Below are positions 56,061 to 64,000 of a stretch of 64,000 nucleotides of DNA, piece by piece; within the stretch, counting starts at the first letter, position 1, and the number at the start of each line of letters is the position of its first letter. This DNA comes from Dicyema japonicum (Eukaryota; Dicyemida; Rhombozoa; Dicyemidae): NCBI GenBank assembly GCA_011109175.1, contig RDEW01000009.1:1229652-1293651 (forward strand), given 5' to 3'. The translations under genes and the position numbers were made by a program. The notes under the pieces are model-generated. The model was not told the origin of the DNA and made no database searches. It worked only from the letters and a program-made list of their open reading frames with translations.

Positions 56061-56170
56061 ATGCATAGGAAATGCATGGCTCAACGTTTTATAATATTAT
56101 TTAAATATGTAATAATAGAAAATTTAATAATTAACAAAAACTTAAAAAAATTAAAATTAGAGAATCACAA

Positions 56171-56699
56171 TTACTTGTAGTTATTTTCATCAAACAAGCC
56201 AAAGCACAAAACAGAATTCAAATCAGACTGAGTTTTCGTTGACAAATCCTTGGATTTCACGGATTTGAAATTTCTAAAATATAAAAGTCAGCTTACATTT
56301 TTCGATGTGTGTTTTTACTTTTCCAACGCATTTTGCGAGGAATATCAGATTTTTTGAAAGATGAATCGTTATTACTTCCCTTATTGAGGCCAGAGAGAAC
56401 GTTTTCGTAAAAATTTATATGGATGTTGGGACTCCAATCTTCCTTTGAGCCCAGGCCTTTGATATGAATGCAAAATGCTTACCATTTAATGCACGATTAG
56501 TTTTGAGGGTGATTATCTCCTTTATTCCATCTTCCTGCTTTCCAAGTCCTTTGCCACTCTGCCAACCCATTTTTTCTAAGAGTTTCTGACCAATCTTATT
56601 GTTATCTTTTATAAGATAATTAAATTTACCTGATGACCATCTTAACCCACGAGGATCGATTTGCATTGGAATCCGTTTACGCTTTGGTTCAGCCAACAT
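56171..56699 (-). CDS. PINX1: PINX1-like G-patch protein, three micro-introns
   Basis: PINX1 is a nucleolar G-patch protein linked to rRNA processing with a DEAH helicase and to telomerase inhibition. The ATG at 56699 gives MLAEPKRKRIPMQIDPRGLR. Removing 24 bp (56606-56629) joins WSS to DNNKIGQKLLEKMGWQSGKG, the G-patch core. Removing 26 bp (56457-56482) joins NG to LGSKEDWSPNIHINFYENVL, matching the LGxG...W...Q..FN.LL block of PINX1. Removing 23 bp (56274-56296) joins the basic THRK segment to DLSTKTQSDLNSVLCFGLFD, matching the DLSS.S..DL..IFG block. The stop is at 56171. The product is about 150 residues, far shorter than the vertebrate protein: the long Lys-rich C-terminal telomerase-inhibitory tail is absent. 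Confidence 0.88.
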
Positions 56700-56774
56700 G
56701 AGTAAATGTGCTTTTTTCAAATTTAATGAATTAATTTTTAATTATCAATTTTAATTAATTTTAAAAATATAGAA

Positions 56775-58475
56775 ACTAATTTGAGACTGCCAAACTCATT
56801 TGTTAACGTAAACCAGATGTCACTCATCAAGAAACGAGATGCGCTGAAGAGGAATAGAACACAGACTAATAACTCTTTCTACTCCATACGTTCACTGAAT
56901 ACCAAATTATCTGAGCTTATCCGAACTAACAACAGACTCAAATGGAGCCGCCTAGTTGGACGACTATGTCACAAAAACTCTTGTGCCACATTTTGGAAAA
57001 CACTAAGAAGGATCAATAGCCTTATCAATGAGGAGGACCGCGGAGCTGAGGCCGTTACCCGCAACGCTTCGGAACCCGCACGCAAACTCGCAAACAAGAT
57101 TATGAATACTACGTATTGATCAGCCATAAAACTTTTCTTGCTCTACACTTGTTGAACGGCGCCAGCCACAACAAGAACCATATTCCACCTTCTTCACCCC
57201 CGATGATGTTGAAAAGGCTATTAAATTGCTACGTCCCACTCGTGCTTGTGGTCTCGACGGTATTTGCACTATTCACCTCAAACATGTTGGACCTCAGGCA
57301 CGGGCCATACTATCAAGACTGTACAACGACTCTATCAACTACCATACGCTACCTAATATATGGAAGAACTCGCTGATTACGCAATCCTAAAGCCCAGAAA
57401 ACCAAAAAGACGTTCCCTCTTTACCGCCCCATCAATAACTTGTTTTATCAAAAGTACTGAAAAGCTTGTGTTAATGCGCATCTCTTCTGTTCTACATCTA
57501 CCAGAGTTTCAGCATGGCTCCAGGGCAGACTCTTCTACAACGACTCATTTGGGTTCTATCTTCCAGTTTATTACTGACGGTTTTAACATGAGAACACACT
57601 TACGGATGGCCTTAGTGTCCATCGACATACAGAAGGCCTTTGACTCTGTTACGAGGAAACTCCTAACGCAAAAGATTTTTAACTTGAACTTACACCCAAA
57701 CATCAAGCTATGGCTGGAAAACTTCTTAACTGGACGACGCGGAAGTGTCCGTATTGACAAAACCACTTCAAATTCAAGACTATTCCCCAATGGAGTCCCG
57801 CAAGGCTCCTTTTTATCTCCTCTCCTTTTCAACTTATTTCTACATGACCTACCGACTACCAATGACCAGGACACTGTGTTTATCCTATGCGGACGACCTA
57901 ATTATCGCTGCAAGAAATAAATCTCCTCCCATGGCTGTAGCAACTGTTCAGACACACCTAAACCTAATTTGTGACTGGCTATCTGCAAATACGTTGTGTG
58001 TATCAGCATCCAAGTCTCAGTTCACATTATTCACTAAGGACAGAAGGTTTAAAGGTGGGCTTGAGATATCCATCGGAAACACTCCCATCTCTTCTACGCG
58101 GACCCAGAAGATCCTTGGTGTAGTTTTCGACTCTCTGTTGACGTTCTCGAGTCACGTGGAGGAGGTGCTCGCCAAGGGTCTTCGGAAATGGAACATTCTG
58201 AATCGATGATAAAGAAGAGCCCTTTCTACCCGGCCGACTGCATCAACAAGGTCTATCAACAAGTAATCATACCGACCATTAAATATGCCTGCTCCGCCTG
58301 GAGGTTTCCTTTGCAGAAGCAAGAGAAGACGCTTCCGGAGTGCGGTTGGATCATCAGAAGACCAATTGAAAAAAGTCCGGATGTTGCTGGAAGTTGGGAT
58401 CACCTAATTAGTTAGTTTTGACCTATCTTTCCTGGTGGTCTTAGGGTTAAATAAATAAAAATAAATAAATAACCA
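56775..58475 (+). mobile_element. Jockey-like LINE, RT half, best-preserved copy
   Basis: In order: SIRSLNTKLSELIRTNNRLK (linker), FTPDDVEKAIKLLRPTRACG (about 57200), IQKAFDSVTRKLLTQKIFNL (about 57628), NGVPQGSFLSPLLFNLFLHD (about 57790), LSYADDLIIAARNK (about 57877; catalytic YADD intact), LGVVFDSLLTFSSHVEEVLA (about 58113), and an AGSWDHLIS end at 58415. The 3' tail is (AAATAAAT)n at 58447-58475. Frames change near 57120, 57395, 57870 and 58210. The endonuclease is missing (5' truncated). Confidence 0.88.
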
Positions 58476-58557
58476 GATAACATGTATGGTATCCAACAGA
58501 GAAAAGGTTTGTCTTCAAATGTACGAGAATATTCCTGGTAGGCAAGAATCTCTTCTT

Positions 58558-58657
58558 CAGCTCGATTGTTGGTAGGATTATTGTTTATCTATGTTCGATT
58601 GTTGGTAGGATTTATTGTTTATTTATGTTCGATTGTTGGTAGGATTTATTGTTTGTC
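58558..58657. repeat. 34 bp tandem repeat, three copies
   Basis: GATTGTTGGTAGGATTTATT plus GTTTATTTATGTTC repeats three times with small differences, directly at the 3' side of the minus-strand LINE fragment that follows. Confidence 0.9.
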
Positions 58658-59006
58658 TAATAATAATTCAAGGTGAGGGAGAATATTGGGGATATACCAA
58701 CGGTCTTGAGGATCCCCATCTTTTTTTGACGAGGAATAATTTTCTGAATGATTAATTTTTCAAGTGCTGACGAGAGTCCACAGAGGACTGATACTGACGG
58801 TAAAACCGCGGGTCGGCTTGAGATTTGCTTCGTTTTGGGGTCGGCCGTATCAGGGATTTCTTCCATAATGTAGGAATTTCATTTTTATTTACCGAGTGGT
58901 TAAAAATTTTGGTCGTGACCCAAGTGTTTCTATTTGGCTGTGGAGATATTATCCGCTTTTCTGGATACTGTATTCTTTGTGTATTTTGAACGGAGAACAC
59001 CTTCAT
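58658..59006 (-). pseudogene. LINE RT start fragment
   Basis: Minus strand: NKNEIPTLWKKSLIRPTPKR then SKSQADPRFYR and, in the next frame, VLPSVSVLCGLSSALEKLII: RT blocks 1-2. The 34 bp tandem array sits at its end. Confidence 0.75.
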
Positions 59007-59179
59007 TGGCGTAAAATATTCATTATTACATCATATTTAAGAAACCAAGGTCTCTGATGGATGCTGTGAACACTATGGAGCCCATAAACTAATTATCTTT
59101 CCAAGTGAATCGAAACATTACGGACAAGGTTTTGCATCCCATGACCACCTTATTTTTCGAATACATCAATTTTGAAAAG

Positions 59180-59815
59180 TCAATGACAGGATCAATGTCC
59201 TGAAATCAGGATGAATGACATGTGCCTTTCCAAAAGCGACACGACAATCATTAACGTATATGCCGGAGACTTTAAAGCAAAAGTTAGGATACGAGGTAAT
59301 GGAGAAGAATTGTTCATCGACAGACATGGACGGGGGTAGAGAAACACTCCGGGAAACACTACTGGCTAATTTCTTTCAACTGAATGACCTCTTCTTCTGA
59401 AACACTACCTTTGTGCATTTAGGTCGCCACAGGAGCACATGGACTGGCCATAGAAACAACTTGGAAAACGAAAGTGTCAATATATTCAAAGTGACTACAT
59501 CATTTGTCGGACTAAGGAAAAACCCTTACTGCATGATGCCCGTTCTTACGATGCCCGTTGATGATAAATAGTGCCCATAAAATGGTTATTGACAAGTTCT
59601 GCCAAAAGAAATACTACATTGACAGAAAGAACCCGGACTTAAACAAAGTACCTATTAGTTGGCTTTCATTAGAAAGAACTCAGACCTAGCAAATGCATAT
59701 ATGACTGAGAAGCTCTGGTCTCTGCCGCTGGTGGCGATAAATAACCAAAAGCAAATTGAGAGCCGACTAAATACACTACCGAATAATATGCCTATATATG
59801 ACCTATGTGACCAGA
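59180..59815 (+). pseudogene. RTE-like LINE endonuclease relic, 5' part of a split element
   Basis: Frames give NVYAGDFKAKVRIRGNGEEL, ANFFQLNDLFF then NTTFVHLGRHRSTWTGHRNN: the GDFNAK, F...NDL.I.NT.F and TW.. landmarks of RTE-type endonucleases. The text before the Tc1 insertion ends MPIYDLCDQT. Confidence 0.65.
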
Positions 59816-60051
59816 CTATACCATTTCAGGTTTAAAGTGGGTCTTACCAAAAGCAAAGTGGGTCTTACCAAAAGCAAAGTGGGTCTTACCAAAAGCAAAG
59901 TGGTACTTACCAAAAGCAAAGTGGTACTTACCAAAAGCAAAGTGGTACTTACCAAAAGCAAAGTGGAACTTACCAAAAGCAAAGTGGAACAAAAATTATT
60001 TAATAAACCATGTCATCATTATTTAACACCGATGGGGCCAACCTCTGAATT

Positions 60052-61082
60052 CTAGCAATTACGGTGTTGCATAAAGATGGAGTGATTTATACATAATGAA
60101 TTAATCATACTTTCTTCTAACTTTTGAAGTCGAAACTCCGTAGTTGACAAAGCTTCTTGTCTCACACCATTCAAAATATTTTTCATATCTGTAGCAATGT
60201 GTCTTTTTACATCAGCTTTGAAAACTGACCAAATATTCTCAATTGGGTTGAGCATAGGGCTATAGGGACCCAATCTTAAAATTTTATTTCCGATGAATTC
60301 ATTATCTCTGACAATTTCTTCAATTCCTGAATGGCATGGAGCATTGTCTACTACTAGCACTACTGGAAAATTGTGAACTTCCCCTGGCTTTTCGTAGACA
60401 AATTCTCACCCATTCATGGGCGGATTCTTTAATTAAAGGATCCACGTTTGAATTCATAATGCAACAATCCAAGGGACCCGATGCAACCAATGAAATGTAC
60501 ATTGGCACCTTCGCGAACTTGTTGCAACGACATTAGCCCTTGTTCCTTTTTTGATCGACCCTTTTTACGGGATATGTGAATGTTTATATTTGTTTCATCC
60601 ATAAATAATATTGGAATTTCCTCCGATTGATATTCCAATAATGAAGTTATAAATTTTTTTCTTTTTTCATTATTTAATTCACTATTGCATTCTCTATATC
60701 AGGTTCATACCTGATATCTTTCAAAAAATAACAGGCACCTTCCAGGTGGACTCGAATGGTTTCTTTTGAATCATTTAAGCTGAAATTAGAATTTAAAAGA
60801 AGTCTCAAAAGTAATCCTAGGGTTAATTTCGAGCTGTTCAACACAATATTCTTTATGTTTATCAAGAAATTTTTTTTCTTTTGATCCCCCTCGCTGATAA
60901 GGTTTGTTTTTGTTTTCAACCAACGATAAGTAGTAGTTTTCGGAACATAGAGAGATTTTGCAAGTTCCCTCAGTCACCATCTCCCTCATAAGCCCGATAA
61001 TAAGATTTTTCTTAATTTCAGCTTCAGACTTTTTTATTTGAGCAGGCATATGAATAAAAAAATGAAATATTTGCGCAGACAT
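60052..61082 (-). pseudogene. Tc1-like transposase of the second element, frameshifted
   Basis: Minus strand: PAQIKKSEAEIKKNLIIGLM (HTH region), EYCVEQLEINPRIT, KETIRVHLEGACYFLKDIRY, then IPILFMDETNINIHISRKKG (first D), VVDNAPCHSGIEEIVRDNEF (second D) and LGPYSPMLNPIENIWSVFKA (E). There are 35 residues between second D and E. At least four single-base frame changes (near 60835, 60670, 60440 and 60400) prevent a continuous protein. The stop is at 60052. Confidence 0.82.
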
Positions 61083-61097
61083 GCAAATATATAGGTT

Positions 61098-61225
61098 TTT
61101 GCTTAGTCACTTTTGCAATTGATCTCGACACTTTTGCAAATGATCTCGTCACTTTTGCAATTGATCTCGACACTTTTGCATTTTGCTTTGTCACTTTTGC
61201 GATTGATCTCGACACTTTTGCAATT
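61098..61225. repeat. Second tandem array inside the Tc1-like element
   Basis: About six units of 20-21 bp, CACTTTTGCAATTGATCTCG with variants, lie between the transposase start and the right terminal array. No matching array exists at the left end. Confidence 0.9.
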
Positions 61226-61437
61226 GAAATTAATCTTCATCCTATAACAAAAAAAATAATTTTTGTTCCACTTTGATTTTGGTAAGTACCACTTTGATTT
61301 TTGGTAAGTACCACTTTGCTTTTGGTAAGTACCACTTTGCTTTTGGTAAGTTCCACTTTGCTTTTGGTAAGATCCACTTTGCTTTTGGTAAGACCCACTT
61401 TGCTTTTGGTAAGACCCACTTTAAACCTGAAATGGTA

Positions 61438-61830
61438 TAGAAGCATTATTTCCCTTGCCGCAAAAACACATCTTGGAGTGAGACAACCAGTTAAACAGAT
61501 CGAATTGATCGTATCTCATTTTGAAATACCGCTCAAAGCGAACGGTCATGAACTGGCCCCTTTAATCTGAGAACCGCGATGCTGAAAACGATTGTCACTT
61601 CTAAGGAAGTTCAGAGTGCGAGTAGCAATCTAAAGAATCACAGGAGCACTGGACGGATAGCATCTCCCCGGAACTGCTGAAAAATGGACTTATATATCTC
61701 TTCGAAACCATTGTGACATTATTTAATTGTTTTGCATAATACACATACCCGAATCCTAAGAATTCCATTTCCATGTATCCCTAGAGTTTCATCCACCTTT
61801 ATTCTAAGAGTCTCATCCACCATTATCTTT
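61438..61830 (+). pseudogene. RTE-like LINE, continuation after the Tc1-like insertion
   Basis: The frame resumes as IEALFPLPQKHILE, and later ELLKNGLIYLFETIVTLFN, the pre-RT block of RTE-type elements. Joining across the transposon with one TA removed gives DLCDQT-IEALFPL, so this is the same LINE. Confidence 0.55.
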
Positions 61831-61839
61831 CTCTCAAGT

Positions 61840-63170
61840 ATTCTGTTACTACTAAGAAGAAAATTGTACCGCCAAGTCATTTGAGACGTGTTTATCCTGT
61901 AGGCTAGTCAGAACCAGGATGCGTGGGATCTCCTGCTCTTCTTATGTTGATTTTTTTTCACCTCGGGTGTACAAAGCTATCCCAAACAGCAGCGAGCACA
62001 CTGTAGTATGGCATTGCCAGCCATGCCTTGGCCTATGGAGGGAGGTTCTTCGTGCTCGCGTTACTGTTAATTCTCTCGTTAATTACCCTTCAACCACGGA
62101 CACCGAAACATTTTTACGCTTCATCTCTGAGTTACGTTCTTTACGGACTATCCCTGTGAAGATCCCCAAGACCATAAGACCTGTCGCTGCAGAGGCCCTT
62201 TCAGGAGTAACGCAAGAGTAACGTAGTACAGGATTGGGTGCGCCTTCTGCACTGGGACTTGATCGAGTTGGTCACGGTGAGGAGTCTCTCAATACCACCA
62301 TGAGGACCAACATTCGTTCTTTTATGAAAAGAATCCATTAAATTCCACACAATTCTTGAAACCATCTTAAGTAGGGCGTCCAGTGTTCGCCTGGGATGCG
62401 AGGCCGCTGTCCATTCATTCCTAAACCGCAGTATAGAATATTCCTGATGTCCTTGTTAGACTGGACATCAAGAACGCCTTCAATAGTCTAAGAAGAGACA
62501 ATATCCTGGAGGTTGTGCATTGAGAGATGCCCTAATATTTTCGAATTTGTAAATCTGTCATACAGCCTACATCCTTACTTTTCTGGGACTACCTAATCCC
62601 TTCGTATTCCGGAGTGCCATTGGACCTTTATTGCTTTTCTTGTAATAGAGAAAATCACCAAGCTTTCGCGATCGCCCTTAACCTAGGGTATCTTGACAAT
62701 GCGGTTGTCGGAGGCTAGTGTCATCTAGTCATGACTTTGAACTAAGTCGTTAGGCGAGCTTTGGACGCCGCCGGACATCCCTCTGTTCTCGAGTCGGTCT
62801 TTGCAGACGTGACAGGAAACGAACAGATGGGATGACCATCTTCCCCTTCAAAGTCAGGAAACCTCTTGTCTGGGACGTCACCTCACCGATACGTATGCCC
62901 CTCTCAAACTACTCCAAATGCCTCTAGAGCTTATTTGGCAGCTGGGAGGCCGAGAGGTATAAACGGGCAACTTTCGCTTTTCTACCAAATGATTTTTGTT
63001 TGTTCCACCTACCGCTGAGACATTTGGTTCTCTTGCGCCTGCAGCGCTGGAATTTTTGAGTAGTCTAGGGAATCGGATTTCAGCAGATCCCCTGAGCGCA
63101 CCTTGTTATTTGAGCGAATCTCGCTCGTCATCCTGAGAGGGAATAGCCACGCAGCGGTCGCTATATGATC
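61840..63170 (+). pseudogene. Restriction-endonuclease LINE, internally deleted copy
   Basis: A decayed PHD-like end (IPNSSEHTVVWHCQPCLGLW) at about 61980-62040, then PSTTDTETFLRFISELRSLR. RT text: LGCEAAVHSFLNR-like and VRLDIKNAFNSLRRDNILEV (about 62455-62515), PNIFEFVNLSYSLHPYFSGT, and GYLDNAVVGG (about 62686; YLDD changed to YLDN). It then joins directly to VVRRALDAAGHPSVLESVFA and the endonuclease, so the RT thumb is deleted. The C-terminus is RISLVILRGNSHAAVAI, with the 3' end at about 63170. Confidence 0.78.
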
Positions 63171-64000
63171 ATTTTCTAACTTTTTTCCAAAATAAATTGT
63201 TAATATTTAATTTGATTTTTATTATCCAAAGTTTGCATAAGACATCTGAATCATTATATTTTCTTTTCATTGTTGACAAAATATTAAAATGATCATTTTA
63301 TTTTTTTCTTATGATAATTTTACTATAACTCCTAATATGTCTTATGTTTTACGGGATCTGTATTCGCCAGGTTCTAAGGAAAGTGTACAGCTAGTTCATC
63401 GAACTATATATCTCTTGTGTATGCGATTTCTGGTGAATATCTATACGTACAAATTCTCCGATATTTGAGAATGGGCCTCCTTTAATTCATTTAGACTCCA
63501 AGTGCAGTAATATGAAGGACAGGAACACCAGACAAATGAGGGATTTGATGGAACGGGAAATCATTTATTTAAGATGGATAACATAGACTTTTTTTTAATA
63601 AAAATAGGTTAAATATTCATATTTCGTTCACAAAGAATGGAAAATAAAAATAAAAATTATTAATTATTAAATTTTAAATACAAACTTTGTGTTATTTTCA
63701 TCATTATCCTATTGGAAGATTCCTTGTATCAATTGACGACTATATAATTCTATGATTGCTTTGCTTCTGATAATAGCTAAAAATAACAATTAAGAAAAAA
63801 AAAATTTAAGATTCTTCGATATATATAATCAAGTGATTCTGCTTCATTCAAATGATAATCGCCTGGTTTATTTTATTTTTAACTGGATACGCAAGTAAAT
63901 ATTTATAAGTAACTTTAGGTTTCAGACATACAGAGAATCTCGTTGAATCTAGGGGCGATTTCTGATAAATATCTATACGAACAAATTTTTTGAGATTTGA
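63171..64000. other. AT-rich window end with a short duplicated segment
   Basis: GGTGAATATCTATACGTACA at about 63432 and GATAAATATCTATACGAACA at about 63963 head two related 45 bp segments, possibly scraps of the Jockey-like post-RT region (QLVHRTIYLLCMRF). Nothing else is recognised. Confidence 0.35.

Larger units (their letters stand above)
59819..61437 (-). mobile_element. Second Tc1-like element with iterated terminal arrays
   Basis: Ends are CTATACCATTTCAGGTTTAA at 59816 and its complement ending 61440, so TA duplication lies inside the symmetric CTATA/TATAG flanks. About eight units of AAAGTGGGTCTTACCAAAAGC (21 bp, with ACTT/GGTC variants) fill 59834-59995 and the inverted series fills 61263-61428. 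The minus-strand transposase lies between. Confidence 0.92.

Noticed and set aside
59798-60055. Repetitive protein of KVGLTKSKVGLTKS type
   Set aside because: A translation of the 21 bp terminal array of the Tc1-like element; 21 bp units stay open by chance of period. The same holds for the frames at 61024-61215 and 61237-61446.

Overview
This is an AT-rich, gene-poor eukaryotic window. It holds seven recognisable animal genes scattered through a dense graveyard of transposable elements. The host genes are an ankyrin-repeat TRP channel (3940-6541), an ARL6-like small GTPase (16865-17378), an inositol polyphosphate multikinase (21341-22248), a vesicular acetylcholine transporter (26510-27933), an SLC2/GLUT-type sugar transporter (35878-37482, minus), an aquaporin-like gene (41604-42388, minus) and a PINX1-type G-patch protein (56171-56699, minus). 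Five of the seven can be joined into conserved proteins only by removing GT-AG introns of about 22-30 bp; the TRP gene alone has 14. Uniformly tiny introns in bilaterian-type genes fit a dicyemid mesozoan. That assignment is an inference from the intron size known for dicyemids, not a database match.

Layout. 1-3.5 kb: a near full-length APE-type (Jockey-like) LINE. 3.9-6.5 kb: TRP channel. 6.7-16.8 kb: hAT relics, a tRNA-derived SINE with target-site duplication, LINE fragments, and a perfect 5 x 118 bp tandem array at the end of an unknown reading frame. 16.8-22.3 kb: ARL6, RT relics, a Tigger/pogo relic and IPMK. 22.8-25.3 kb: LINE fragments. 26.5-27.9 kb: VAChT. 28.6-32.5 kb: a second copy of the first LINE, interrupted by a 2.1 kb LINE with PHD finger and restriction-like endonuclease flanked by a 14 bp duplication. 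32.8-35.2 kb: hAT transposon. 35.9-37.5 kb: GLUT. 38.5-40.7 kb: Tigger elements. 41.6-42.4 kb: aquaporin. 42.8-55 kb: hAT relic, a dispersed repeat in two copies (one carrying two later transposon insertions), a complete Tc1/mariner element, a Merlin-type transposon and several LINE fragments. 56.2-56.7 kb: PINX1. 56.8-63.2 kb: a Jockey-like LINE, an RTE-like LINE split by a second Tc1-like element with iterated ends, and a PHD/restriction-endonuclease LINE. The last 0.8 kb has no gene.

The host genes do not form a pathway or operon; their spacing looks like ordinary eukaryotic scatter. The strongest observations are the micro-introns (also present inside a mariner transposase), a vesicular acetylcholine transporter in a genome that is probably from an animal without neurons, two transposons whose terminal repeats are built from arrays of about 21 bp units, and paired filled/empty insertion sites. 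Several otherwise conserved reading frames are broken by single bases, mostly at homopolymers, so some apparent pseudogenes may be assembly artefacts.
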